A stretch of 39,863 nucleotides of DNA. Origin: an uncultured Flavobacteriaceae bacterium. GTDB taxonomy: Bacteria; Bacteroidota; Bacteroidia; Flavobacteriales; Flavobacteriaceae. The position numbers and the translations under genes were made by a program. The notes below the pieces were generated by a model. The model was not told the origin of the DNA and did not search any database. It saw only the letters and a program-made list of their open reading frames with translations. The stretch covers positions 1 through 39,863 of the forward strand of contig CAJXEB010000018.1 in NCBI GenBank assembly GCA_913052585.1, read 5' to 3'. Shown here piece after piece: positions 22,415-31,913 of this stretch. Each line of letters begins with the position of its first letter. The first letter of the stretch is position 1.

Positions 22415-22636
22415 TTAATTTCCACAAGTTGCACCAGCTTCTTCTAGTCCAGTAATATAAATACCGTAATTAGTTCCTGTATTTTCTCCATTAATAGAGG
22501 CATTACCATTACTTTCCCTACAAATTTCAAAAGAAATTGTTTGAGGCGAATTACACGTTGTACATGCAACAGAATCTTCTTTTTTACAAGAAAAAAATAG
22601 TAAGGATGCTATTAAAATTAATGTATAGTTTTTCAA
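22415..22636 (-). CDS. small cysteine-containing lipoprotein
   Basis: A 73-residue predicted lipoprotein: signal ILIASLLFFSC with acylated Cys17, then KKEDSVACTTCNSPQTISFE with a CxxC pair, another Cys in FEICRESNGN and one near the C-terminus (GATCGN). Cys25, Cys28, Cys38 and Cys71 could form disulphides in the periplasm or on the surface. Similar tiny lipoproteins are common in flavobacteria without known function. Confidence 0.65.
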   Translation of the reverse strand: MKNYTLILIASLLFFSCKKEDSVACTTCNSPQTISFEICRESNGNASINGENTGTNYGIYITGLEEAGATCGN

Positions 22637-22680
22637 ATTAATTAGTTTTAAAATTTAATAACGGCGAACACTTACTAATG

Positions 22681-24531
22681 TTATTCTTTTGTCAAACTTT
22701 CTTTTAAAACAAAAGGTTTTCCTATATAAATTAGCTTAAACCCCTCACCAACTTCGTCATTTTTAAAACCATAGGAAGACTTAATGGTTAGTTCTCCTTT
22801 ATTATTTTTTAAAAATATTGGAATCGTATTTTTATCTTTTTCGGTTTGTTTTATAAGTGTCTTATAGTGTTCCTTATTAATAATTTCAATTTCATTGATC
22901 TTAGGATACTCCTGTGCTATTTTTGTAAGCAAGGCAAAATCATCGGTATGAGAAAACAATCCTTCTTTTGGGTTGTTAGTTGGATCGTTTTTTTCTTCTT
23001 TAGTTATTAAACGAAATGATCCATTTTCCCCAAAATCATTTTTAAACTTTTCAATAGCAATTCTATTAATGTCTGAACTACCCGTTAATGCCATTAAATA
23101 ACCAATATCGTTCAATTCAATATTGTCTTTTAAAGTATCTGAATAAATGTCTTCAGTAAGCGCCTCTAAACCTAAGTTTCTAGCATTAGCAATATTAGTT
23201 TGGTTAGAATCAATTAAGACAACGTGTCTGTTGTTATCTTTAAGGTATCTTGCTATTAATTGAGAAACTTCTGAAGCGCCTACGATTAAAATTCCGTTTG
23301 AATTTTTTAAGAAAACGCCCGTTATTTTTGCAAAAAGTCGTGCGGTAGTAGCGTTAAGCAAGACTGTTCCCATTACAATCATAAATACTAACGGAGTAAT
23401 ATACTCAGCATCTACTATGCCTTTAAAAACTAATGTTAAACCAAATAACGATGCGATTCCTGCGGCAACAATTCCTCTTGGTCCAACCCAGCTAATAAAC
23501 ATTTTTTCTTTAAATGTTAATGTAGAATTATAAGTACTTAGCAATACCCCTATAGGCCTTATAATAAAGACAATAACTGCAAAAAGAGCTAATGTTTCCC
23601 ATTTATAAATTAACATTAAATCTTCAAAATTAATGTTAGCCGATAGAAGAATGAATAATATAGAAATTAGTAGAATGCTAAGTGATTCTTTAAAATAAAG
23701 TAAATCTTTTAAATATTTTGATTTAGAGTTTCCTAAAACCATTCCCATAATTACAACTGCCAAAAGCCCTGATTCGTGCGAAAAGCTATCAGATAAAACA
23801 AAAACACCTAAAACTGATGCCAATGCAAATACATTTAATAAATAATGAGGAATCCATTGTTTGTTGATTGCAAAATTTAATGCGTGGGCAAAAGTAAAAC
23901 CAAAGGTTGAGCCAAATAACACAATTTTACCAAATTCAACTAAGGCTGTTTTGGTATACTCGCCTCCAGCACCTACACTTATAAATTCAAAAACCAATAC
24001 CGCTACTAAAGCACCTATTGGATCTATTAATATTCCTTCCCATTTTAAAATTGCTGAAATATCTTTTCTAAGAGGTATGTTTCTTAATATAGGTGTAATA
24101 ACTGTTGGCCCAGTAACGATAATTAATGCTGAAAATAAAAAGGAAATCTCCCAGCTTAAATTAAAAATAAAATGTGCAGCTATTCCAGCACCAAAGAAAG
24201 TTACCAGGGACCCTAAGGTTATTAACTTTGTAATAACAAGCGGTCCAACGCTTTTAATTTCTTTAAATTTTAAGGTTAAACCTCCTTCAAAAAGGATGAT
24301 ACTAATAGATAGCGATACAAAAAAGTATAAGTTTTTACCTCCAAACAATCCTTCTTTTCCATTCCAAACAGGTTCTATCCATTTGGTTCCATCTTCTGAT
24401 AAAAACTCAGCAGATATAGGACCTACAAGCAAACCAATTAACAACAATGGTAAAATAGCTGGAATTTTTAATTTCCAAGCAAACCATTGGGCTAAAATTC
24501 CTAAAATAATAATGCCTCCTAATTCTAACAT
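22681..24531 (-). CDS. CPA-type cation:proton antiporter with TrkA-N domain
   Basis: A 616-residue protein. Residues 1-400 form about 12 membrane helices of the Na+/H+ exchanger fold (LILGILAQW-type start; ISISIILFEGGLTLKF; ALIIVTGPTVITPILRN, which holds the TG-P substrate region; WEGILIDPIGALVAVLVFEF with the ion-site Asp). From about residue 408 a TrkA-N nucleotide-binding domain (GILIVGASEVSQLIARYL, VVLIDSNQTNIANARNLG) and a further cytosolic C-terminal region follow. It would extrude Na+ or K+ against protons, gated by NAD(H) or a similar ligand. Domain order matches CPA1/NhaP2-like proteins of marine Bacteroidota. It is divergent from the SulP gene across 285 bp. Confidence 0.9.
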   Translation of the reverse strand: MLELGGIIILGILAQWFAWKLKIPAILPLLLIGLLVGPISAEFLSEDGTKWIEPVWNGKEGLFGGKNLYFFVSLSISIILFEGGLTLKFKEIKSVGPLVITKLITLGSLVTFFGAGIAAHFIFNLSWEISFLFSALIIVTGPTVITPILRNIPLRKDISAILKWEGILIDPIGALVAVLVFEFISVGAGGEYTKTALVEFGKIVLFGSTFGFTFAHALNFAINKQWIPHYLLNVFALASVLGVFVLSDSFSHESGLLAVVIMGMVLGNSKSKYLKDLLYFKESLSILLISILFILLSANINFEDLMLIYKWETLALFAVIVFIIRPIGVLLSTYNSTLTFKEKMFISWVGPRGIVAAGIASLFGLTLVFKGIVDAEYITPLVFMIVMGTVLLNATTARLFAKITGVFLKNSNGILIVGASEVSQLIARYLKDNNRHVVLIDSNQTNIANARNLGLEALTEDIYSDTLKDNIELNDIGYLMALTGSSDINRIAIEKFKNDFGENGSFRLITKEEKNDPTNNPKEGLFSHTDDFALLTKIAQEYPKINEIEIINKEHYKTLIKQTEKDKNTIPIFLKNNKGELTIKSSYGFKNDEVGEGFKLIYIGKPFVLKESLTKE

Positions 24532-24816
24532 TCAATAAATTTTGGTATAAAAATACTAATTAATTTAATAGAGTTAGGCATCTAAATTTCTGCTTTATTT
24601 TAAGTGGTTTTAAATAATTGCACCTGCGGGTCAATAAATCAAGAATATAGAGTTTTAAATAATGGAGAATAATAAATTTTATTTAGGAATTAAACTTATT
24701 TAAGCGTGTCCTATTGTTCTTCTTTTTATTTATCTATTAATTAAGTGAATTAAATTAGCTGCATAAATATTTATTTTTTTGAAGTTTTTTTTGTGCAAAT
24801 ATGTATATTAAGGCCC

Positions 24817-27051
24817 ATGAAAATTAACAACCAAATCCCATCAACTGGCTTTAAAGGACTGAAAGAAAATTGGAGAAGTGACCTTTCCGCAGCACTTAGC
24901 GTCTCACTTGTAGCATTACCTTTGGCGCTAGGAATTGCGGTAGCTTCAGAAGTTTCGCCTATGGCAGGAGTCCTCTCTGCTATTATTGGAGGTGTCGTAA
25001 CAACCTTTTTTCGCGGTGGCCATTTAGCTATTAATGGGCCAGCAGCTGGATTAATTGCAGTAATATTAGGAGGCCTCGTTGTCTTAGATGGCAATATTAA
25101 TTATGTGCTGGCGGCTATTGTTGTTTCTGGCGCAATTCAAACACTATTAGGGTTTCTTAAATTAGGACGTTTTGCTAAATTATTACCATCTTCAGTGCTT
25201 CATGGTATTTTAGCGGCAATTGGAGTCATAATTTTTTCAAAACAAATTCATTATACCTTAGGAACAAAATCCTCATCAGATACCATAATAGGGACGCTTT
25301 TGGATGTTTTTTACAAACTTCCAGAAATCAATCCGTTCGTTTTTTTAATTGCTTTATCTGGGATTTTGGTCCTTGTGTTCTATAAAAAAATTAATTATAA
25401 GTTTATTCGTATTATTCCTGCACCAATGTGGGTTCTATTATTAGCATTACCATTTGTTTTTGGGTTTGACTTTTTCAACGAACACAGTCTCTCTTTTTTT
25501 GATAAAACTTTTAACGTTGGTCCACATCTATTGATTAGCATGCCAGATAATCCTTTAGAAAGCATAATGCATCCAGATTTTGGTATGATTAATACATTCC
25601 CATTTTGGTTAACCGTTTTATCTATCACTATGATTGCCTCAGTGGAGACCCTCGCAAGTGCTAGAGCTGTGGATAAATTAGATCCGTATAGACGTACAAC
25701 AAATCTAAACAAAGACTTGGTTGGCGTGGGACTTAGTACAATGGTTTCAGGTGCTTTAGGTGGATTGCCTATTATTACTGTTATTGTTAGAAGTACGGTT
25801 AATGTAAATAGTAATGCAAAAACAAAGTGGTCTAACTTTTATCATGGAATATTTTTAATTCTTTTTGTTTTAATTTTGGCGCCAGTCTTAAGAAGCATCC
25901 CTTTAGCGGCTTTAGCGGCTATCTTAGTCCACACGGGGTATAAATTGGCTTCTCCAAAAGTTTTTAAACAAGCATATGATCAGGGAGTAGAACAGTTATT
26001 GTTTTTATCTTCAACACTTTTAATAACGTTATTTACAGATTTACTTTATGGAATACTTGGTGGGATTTTAGTAACTCTTGCGTTACAAATGTTATTAGCA
26101 AGAGTTGGTTTTATTCATTTCTTTAAAATGATTTATAAATCAGGGTCAAAAGTATACCATTTGGAAAACGGAACTTATGATGTTAAATTAAAAGGAGTTG
26201 CCAATTTTTTATATGCTTTAAAATTAGATAAATTACTTAAAGATATTCCCAAGGGGTCTAATGTTATTATTGACATGTCTCAAACACGATTAGTGGACCT
26301 CTCTATAATGGAAAACATTATTGATTTTAAACGAATTCATGACAACTTTGGTGGAGAAGTAAGGCTTACTGGCTTAGATAATCATGTTGCTTCAAAAAGC
26401 CATAATAGAGCGCTAAAAATTGTTACTGGTCGAATAAAAAAACGAATCTCAAAACGACAAATACGATTACAAAAATTGGCAAATACAAATGGTTGGTCTT
26501 TTGAGCGTGAAGTAGATTGGAATACTTCCTACTTAAGGAATTTTCATTTTTTTGACTCACGTCCAATTGAAATGAAAAATAATTCTTTACAAGGGTTGGA
26601 TGTTGAAAATAATGCACAATGGGAAATAGCAGATATTGTTTTTGATGAAGGAGCATTACTAGCCCTTGAAGTATATCAGACTACAGTACAAGTAATTAGA
26701 CTACCCACTTCCATACCAAAATTCATAATTGATAAGGAAGGCTTATTTGATAAGATTTTTAATAGAGTAAGAGTATTGTCTGGAGCAAGCAGGGATATTA
26801 ACTTTAAAAAGAATAAAGACTTTTCTAATAAGTTTTTATTGAGTGGAGAAAAAGAAAGTGAAATACGTGAATTTTTTACGGAAGATCTTATTCAGTTTTT
26901 AGATGAAAATGAAATCCACCATATTGAAAGCAATGGAGAGGCTTTAATGATTTTTAAATATCTTCATATTGCAAAAACTGATGAAGTTCAAAACATGTTA
27001 ACTTTTGGTTTTAATTTATTGAAACATATGAACTTTAAAAGCATATCCTAA
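24817..27051 (+). CDS. SulP-family anion transporter with STAS and long C-terminal extension
   Basis: A 744-residue protein, using the ATG at 24817 because it opens at MKINNQIPSTGFKGLKENWR; a GTG 24 bp upstream is the alternative. Residues 20-420 are the SLC26/SulP membrane domain: DLSAALSVSLVALPLALGIA is the signature first helix and INGPAAGLIAVILGGLVV follows. A STAS domain spans about 450-545 (GSNVIIDMSQTRLVDLSIME). An unusual extra 200 residues, beginning KRQIRLQKLANTNGW, resemble no domain I recognise. Substrate is probably sulfate or bicarbonate; the family does not settle it, and no carbonic anhydrase gene is adjacent. It forms a divergent pair with the antiporter. Confidence 0.88.
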   Translation: MKINNQIPSTGFKGLKENWRSDLSAALSVSLVALPLALGIAVASEVSPMAGVLSAIIGGVVTTFFRGGHLAINGPAAGLIAVILGGLVVLDGNINYVLAAIVVSGAIQTLLGFLKLGRFAKLLPSSVLHGILAAIGVIIFSKQIHYTLGTKSSSDTIIGTLLDVFYKLPEINPFVFLIALSGILVLVFYKKINYKFIRIIPAPMWVLLLALPFVFGFDFFNEHSLSFFDKTFNVGPHLLISMPDNPLESIMHPDFGMINTFPFWLTVLSITMIASVETLASARAVDKLDPYRRTTNLNKDLVGVGLSTMVSGALGGLPIITVIVRSTVNVNSNAKTKWSNFYHGIFLILFVLILAPVLRSIPLAALAAILVHTGYKLASPKVFKQAYDQGVEQLLFLSSTLLITLFTDLLYGILGGILVTLALQMLLARVGFIHFFKMIYKSGSKVYHLENGTYDVKLKGVANFLYALKLDKLLKDIPKGSNVIIDMSQTRLVDLSIMENIIDFKRIHDNFGGEVRLTGLDNHVASKSHNRALKIVTGRIKKRISKRQIRLQKLANTNGWSFEREVDWNTSYLRNFHFFDSRPIEMKNNSLQGLDVENNAQWEIADIVFDEGALLALEVYQTTVQVIRLPTSIPKFIIDKEGLFDKIFNRVRVLSGASRDINFKKNKDFSNKFLLSGEKESEIREFFTEDLIQFLDENEIHHIESNGEALMIFKYLHIAKTDEVQNMLTFGFNLLKHMNFKSIS

Positions 27052-27151
27052 AACGTTTTTTAGAAAAGATAAATAAATTAGATTATATCATATTATAATA
27101 ATTTCTTAACAATGCTTTATAATTTAATACGATTTCTTATTTTGCACGCCT

Positions 27152-28012
27152 ATGAATTTACACCCTATAGAGGCGGGAAATTTTAAGCTAGATGGCGGCG
27201 CTATGTTTGGCGTTGTTCCAAAACCACTTTGGTCTAGAACCAACCCAGCAGACTCGAACAATATGATTGATGTTGCTTCTCGTTGTCTTTTAATTGAAAA
27301 CGGCGATCGACTGACTCTAATCGATACTGGTATGGGGGATAAACAGAGTGATAAGTTCTTTGGTTATTATTATCCTTGGGGGAATTTTACTCTTGAAAAT
27401 TCTCTAAAACAGAAAGGTTTTCATAAAGACGATATTACTGATGTGTTTTTAACTCATCTTCATTTTGATCATTGTGGAGGTGCGGTTCAATATGATAAAA
27501 GTCGAACTGGTTACGAACCTGCTTTTAAAAATGCGACTTATTGGAGTAATGAAAAACATTGGAATTGGGCAACAAAACCCAATCGAAGAGAAAAGGCTTC
27601 GTTCCTGTCTGAAAACATTTTACCCATGCAAGAAAGTGGTCAACTAAAGTTTGTAGGTGACCCTAAGGAATGCTTTTCGAATGCAAATGAATTGGATTTT
27701 GGAATATTTTTCGCAGATGGCCATACTGAAAAACAAATGATACCACATATAGATTATAAAGGAAAAAAAATTGTGTTTATGGCAGATTTATTACCAACTG
27801 CTGGACATTTACCACTTCCTTTTGTAATGGGATATGATACAAGACCTTTATTAACCATGCCAGAAAAAGAAACGTTTCTTAATATGGCAGCAGACAATAA
27901 TTACTATTTATTTTTAGAGCACGATGCTCATAGCCCGATTATTACGGTAAAACACACAGAAAAAGGGGTTCGTCTCCGTGAGCGTTTTACTATTAACGAA
28001 TTATTTAACTAA
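27152..28012 (+). CDS. metallo-beta-lactamase-fold hydrolase
   Basis: A 286-residue cytosolic protein with the metal motif THLHFDHCGG (HxHxDH), then FADGHTEKQMIPHI for the third ligand, FMADLLPTAGHLPLP with the bridging Asp, and LFLEHDAHSP near the C-terminus for the last His. The arrangement resembles lactonase-like MBL hydrolases. The substrate is unknown. The S8 protease gene starts 6 bp after its stop, so it is the first gene of a three-gene operon with two peptidases. The start is close to a TTATTTTG box (27136-27143), one mismatch from the consensus. Confidence 0.9.
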   Translation: MNLHPIEAGNFKLDGGAMFGVVPKPLWSRTNPADSNNMIDVASRCLLIENGDRLTLIDTGMGDKQSDKFFGYYYPWGNFTLENSLKQKGFHKDDITDVFLTHLHFDHCGGAVQYDKSRTGYEPAFKNATYWSNEKHWNWATKPNRREKASFLSENILPMQESGQLKFVGDPKECFSNANELDFGIFFADGHTEKQMIPHIDYKGKKIVFMADLLPTAGHLPLPFVMGYDTRPLLTMPEKETFLNMAADNNYYLFLEHDAHSPIITVKHTEKGVRLRERFTINELFN

Positions 28013-28018
28013 ATAACA

Positions 28019-29683
28019 ATGAAAATTTTAAAACCTTTTTTACTAGCAGCTACAACAACGCTTTTATTAGCGAGCTGCGGAAGTAGTGTTACGCCAATTG
28101 ACGCGACCCTTCTTGAAAACTCAACCAGCCTAACCCTTAAAACAGGAAAAGTTGAAGACGCCCAGCTTAAAGTTTGGAGTGCTACAGATTTGGCAACCGA
28201 TACAATTCCAGGGATGAGTGTTGATAAAGCATATGCCGAATTAATTCCTAATTTAAAAGGAACCAATGTAATTGTTGCTGTTATTGATAGCGGAATTGAT
28301 ATCGAACACGAAGACCTTAAAAATGTGATTTGGGTGAATAAAGGAGAAACTGCAAACAACGGAATAGATGATGATAAAAATGGATATATAGACGATATTC
28401 ACGGATGGAACTTTTTAGGAGATATCGTAGGTGAAAATCTAGAGTTTACTCGTATTGTTAGAAGGTATGATGCAGAATTTAATGGGATAAGTGCAGCAGA
28501 TATTAATGAAGCTAATAAAGAAAAATTTGCTTTGTACCAAAAAGCAAAAGCTGAGCAAAGTAAAAATTTCGACGAAACAAAAGCAAATAGCGATAGATAT
28601 ACTCAAATGCTAGAGCAAGTTACTTCTGCTCATTCTGGAATATCAAAAAAAATTGAAAAAGAAGATTATACAGCTGCAGATTTAGCTGCAATAAGCAGTC
28701 CTACTGAAGAAGATCAAAAAAACATTGCTGTATTAACACAAATGTTATCATATGGAGGAAGTATTCCTGAGTTTATGGAGCGACTAAATGGAGGTGTTGA
28801 TTATTTTGGTGGTAGATTAAAAAATCACTTTAATATGGATACTGATTTTAGAGGTGTTTTAAATGACAATCCTTATGACATTACTGATACTAATTATGGT
28901 AATAATGATGTTGATGGTCCAGATCCTAAAAAAGCAGATGCAATGCACGGTACCCACGTAGCGGGAATTATTGCTGCACAAAGAGGAAACGGTATTGGAA
29001 TGGATGGTGTTGCTCAAAACGTTGAAATTATGGTGGTTCGAGCAGTACCAGATGGTGATGAGTATGATAAAGATGTAGCTTTAGCGATTCGTTACGCAGT
29101 AGATAATGGTGCCAAAGTTATAAATGCTAGTTTTGGAAAAAGCTACACTCAAAACCCAGAATGGGTTTGGGACGCAATTAAATATGCTGCAAAAAATGAT
29201 GTGTTGATTGTACATGCTTCTGGAAACGATGGAAAAGATATTGATATAGCAGAAAATTATCCAAATGACCATGCGGGAACTGGTAAAGAAATTAGCGATA
29301 ATTACATATCCATTGGTGCTTTAAATTATAAAAACGGAAAAGAAATGGTTGCAACATTCTCAAACTATGGTGCATCTAATGTAGATTTATTTTCTCCAGG
29401 TGTTAAAATTTGGTCAACTACCCCTTTAGATACTTACAAATATTTACAAGGTACTTCTATGGCGTCTCCAAATGTAGCTGGTGTTGCTGCAATGATTCGT
29501 TCTTATTATCCAAAACTATCTGCTAAACAAGTAAAGCAAGTTTTAATGGATAGTGGTTTACACACATCTACTCCGGTAATTGTAGGAGGGGAAGAAACAA
29601 ATGTTCAACCTTTTAATGCTATTTCAAAATCTGGAAAAACAGCAAATTTATATAACGCCTTAATTATGGCAAGTAAAATGTAA
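28019..29683 (+). CDS. S8 subtilisin-like serine protease, lipoprotein
   Basis: A 554-residue predicted lipoprotein (LLASC, acylated Cys20) with a subtilase catalytic triad. Asp90 lies in VIAVIDSGIDIEHEDL, His310 in MHGTHVAGIIAA, Ser480 in GTSMASPNVAG; the oxyanion Asn403 is in VHASGNDG. The Asp-His distance of 220 residues is far larger than the 30-40 of classical subtilisins. The insertion (about 120-300) is rich in Lys, Glu and Gln and looks helical (KEKFALYQKAKAEQSKNFDE). This insertion is known in Bacteroidota S8 lipoproteins but its function is not. It should be anchored in the cell envelope. It sits 4 bp before the M1 peptidase gene. Confidence 0.93.
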   Translation: MKILKPFLLAATTTLLLASCGSSVTPIDATLLENSTSLTLKTGKVEDAQLKVWSATDLATDTIPGMSVDKAYAELIPNLKGTNVIVAVIDSGIDIEHEDLKNVIWVNKGETANNGIDDDKNGYIDDIHGWNFLGDIVGENLEFTRIVRRYDAEFNGISAADINEANKEKFALYQKAKAEQSKNFDETKANSDRYTQMLEQVTSAHSGISKKIEKEDYTAADLAAISSPTEEDQKNIAVLTQMLSYGGSIPEFMERLNGGVDYFGGRLKNHFNMDTDFRGVLNDNPYDITDTNYGNNDVDGPDPKKADAMHGTHVAGIIAAQRGNGIGMDGVAQNVEIMVVRAVPDGDEYDKDVALAIRYAVDNGAKVINASFGKSYTQNPEWVWDAIKYAAKNDVLIVHASGNDGKDIDIAENYPNDHAGTGKEISDNYISIGALNYKNGKEMVATFSNYGASNVDLFSPGVKIWSTTPLDTYKYLQGTSMASPNVAGVAAMIRSYYPKLSAKQVKQVLMDSGLHTSTPVIVGGEETNVQPFNAISKSGKTANLYNALIMASKM

Positions 29684-29687
29684 AAAT

Positions 29688-31496
29688 ATGAAGTTAGTTT
29701 TAAGCACTCTTTTTACCCTATTTCTTTTTGTTGCTTCTGCGCAAAACAATACCGGTTATTGGCAACAAAAAGTTGATTACAAGATGGAAATTGACATGGA
29801 TGTCGAAAACCATCAATACAAAGGAACCCAAGAGCTAACTTATTCAAATAACTCTCCCGATACATTGTATCGGGTGTTTTATCACTTATACTTTAATGCA
29901 TTTCAGCCAGGTAGTGAAATGGATGTTCGTTCGAGAACGATTGAAGACTCTGGTAAAAAAATTGCAGATAAAATCTCTAAACTTACTCCATCAGAGATTG
30001 GTTATATCAAGCCAACATTATTAACTCAAGATGGGAAAAATTTACAATATGAAGTAGTTGGTACTATTTTAGAAGTAACTTTAAATACTCCTATTTTACC
30101 TAATACTTCTACTGTTTTTAATATGAATTGGGACGCTCAAGTCCCTGTACAGATTAGAAGATCTGGACGAGATAATGCAGAGGGTGTTGCATACTCTATG
30201 GCTCAATGGTATCCTAAATTAGCTGAGTATGATTTTGAAGGGTGGCATGCAGTACCTTATATCGCTCGTGAATTTCATAGTGTTTGGGGAGATTTTGATG
30301 TTTCTATTAAACTGGACGAAAACTACCTCATCGGAGGTACGGGATACCTTCAAAATGGAGATAAAAAAGGCTTAGGAAAAAAGTCTAAACGGAAAACTAG
30401 AACTTGGCATTTTACAGCGCCTAATGTTCATGATTTTACTTGGGCTGCAGATAAAGATTATATTCATGACACCTATCCAGGACCAAATGGAGTAACGTTA
30501 AACTTCTACTATAAAAACAATCCTGAAATACTTGAAAACTGGAAAGTATTACAGCCAAAAACTGCAGATTTACTTACTTATTTCAATAAACATATTGGCA
30601 ATTATCCTTATAAACAATATTCTGTGATACAAGGTGGTGATGGAGGTATGGAGTATGCAATGTGTACTTTGATAACTGGTGAGCGAAAATTAGGTAGTTT
30701 AATTGGAGTTACGTCTCATGAAATGGCACATACGTGGTTTCAGTTTTTATTAGCAACCAATGAAAGCAAACATGAATGGATGGACGAAGGTTTTACTTCT
30801 TACATTTCAAATATGGCGATGAATGAATTGATGGAAGAAGGAAAAGAAAACCCTAACGCAGGTTCTTACAGAGGATATAATTATATCGCTACTAGTGGCA
30901 AGGAACAGTCTCAAACAACTCATGCCGATCGTTATAACACCAATACGGGTTATGGAATTGCTGCATATAGTAAAGGAGCTGTCTTTCTTTCACAATTAGG
31001 CTATGTTATTGGTAAAGAGAATTTAGACAAAACCTTATTGCGGTACTTTAAGGAGTGGTCTTTTAAACATCCTACACCTAACGACTTTATTAGAGTAGCC
31101 GAAAAAGTATCTGGAGCAGAATTGGATTGGTATTTAATGGATTGGACACAAACTACAAATACAATTGACTACGGAATAAAGGAAGTGACTACTGAAAACA
31201 ATAAAACTAACGTATCTTTAGAAAGAATTGGTTTAATGCCAATGCCTATAGATATAAACGTCACTTATGATGATGGTTCTGTTGGAATTTTTTATATTCC
31301 TTTACAAATGATGCGTGCTGATAAGCCAAACCCTAATCCAAATCAAGAATGGACAGTTTTACCAGATTGGGCTTGGGCTAACCCAGCTTATGAGTTTGTA
31401 ATAAATAATGGTAAAAAAATAAAAAGCATATCTATTGATGCTTCTCAATTAATGGCAGATATTAATTTAGATAATAACACTTTTGAGGTAAAATAA
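29688..31496 (+). CDS. M1-family zinc aminopeptidase, secreted
   Basis: A 602-residue peptidase with a signal peptide (residues 1-18, LSTLFTLFLFVASAQ) and an N-terminal beta domain (YKMEIDMDVENHQYKGTQEL). The catalytic domain has the exopeptidase motif GGMEYAM, then HExxH (His344, Glu345, His348) and the third zinc ligand Glu367 in WMDEGFTSY. A Tyr near YGIAAYSKGAVFL completes the active site. It would trim N-terminal residues from peptides released by the S8 protease upstream, in periplasm or medium. The terminator at 31559-31580 ends the operon. Confidence 0.94.
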   Translation: MKLVLSTLFTLFLFVASAQNNTGYWQQKVDYKMEIDMDVENHQYKGTQELTYSNNSPDTLYRVFYHLYFNAFQPGSEMDVRSRTIEDSGKKIADKISKLTPSEIGYIKPTLLTQDGKNLQYEVVGTILEVTLNTPILPNTSTVFNMNWDAQVPVQIRRSGRDNAEGVAYSMAQWYPKLAEYDFEGWHAVPYIAREFHSVWGDFDVSIKLDENYLIGGTGYLQNGDKKGLGKKSKRKTRTWHFTAPNVHDFTWAADKDYIHDTYPGPNGVTLNFYYKNNPEILENWKVLQPKTADLLTYFNKHIGNYPYKQYSVIQGGDGGMEYAMCTLITGERKLGSLIGVTSHEMAHTWFQFLLATNESKHEWMDEGFTSYISNMAMNELMEEGKENPNAGSYRGYNYIATSGKEQSQTTHADRYNTNTGYGIAAYSKGAVFLSQLGYVIGKENLDKTLLRYFKEWSFKHPTPNDFIRVAEKVSGAELDWYLMDWTQTTNTIDYGIKEVTTENNKTNVSLERIGLMPMPIDINVTYDDGSVGIFYIPLQMMRADKPNPNPNQEWTVLPDWAWANPAYEFVINNGKKIKSISIDASQLMADINLDNNTFEVK

Positions 31497-31558
31497 TTAT
31501 CTTTTTTTTTAAAGGTGTACTTCTGAAAAACATTAAAAATTATTAATTTTAGTTATTA

Positions 31559-31580
31559 GGGGGCGAAAGCTCCCTTTTTT
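31559..31580 (+). terminator. terminator of the MBL-S8-M1 operon
   Basis: GGGGGC-GAAA-GCTCCC with a GNRA tetraloop (6 pairs, one G-U), followed by TTTTTT, 62 bp after the M1 peptidase stop codon. Confidence 0.85.
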
Positions 31581-31709
31581 ATTTAATAATATTCCCAGCT
31601 TTCAGGAACATTCGTTAATTTTACTATAATGATTGATCATTTTGAACCGTAAAAAGCTAAAAATTATCCATCGGTTAGTAAAAGTATTTATAAATAAACC
31701 GCTAACGGA

Positions 31710-31871
31710 ATGTATGTATATGGGTTTTTTATATTATGGATTATTGCCATCTTGTTTAGATCTAAAGGAGGGTTATTATTAGCCGCGTTTAATCATTTAT
31801 ATATTTGGGTTCATTACTATTATACAGAAAAACCTGATATGGATTATATATACGGTAAAAAGGATACGTAA
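31710..31871 (+). pseudogene. C-terminal remnant of a PEMT/isoprenylcysteine-methyltransferase-like gene
   Basis: A 53-codon open frame from the ATG at 31710 to TAA at 31869 ends in the tail HYYYTEKPDMDYIYGKKDT. Upstream comes MYVYGFFILWIIAILFRSKG and GLLLAAFNHLYIWVH. This is the last membrane helix and C-terminus of small methyltransferases of the PEMT/isoprenylcysteine-methyltransferase-like class, as in flavobacterial proteins ending TEKPDM-x-YIYG (from memory). The usual upstream part of about 150 residues is missing; the DNA between the terminator and 31709 is stop-rich, though 31661-31707 in a second frame hints at a frameshift. Confidence 0.6.
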
Positions 31872-31913
31872 TTTAAGAACTAATACTCTTTCATATTTCT
31901 TACTTTTACTGCT

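Noticed and set aside
23861-24538. 225-codon plus-strand frame opposite the antiporter gene
   Set aside because: Antisense of a membrane-protein coding strand often stays open. The product is Pro/Lys/Ile-rich without domains, while the minus-strand gene is a clear antiporter.
24771-25094. Minus-strand frame covering the SulP start
   Set aside because: Shadow of the SulP first membrane helices; rich in Pro and Thr, no motif.
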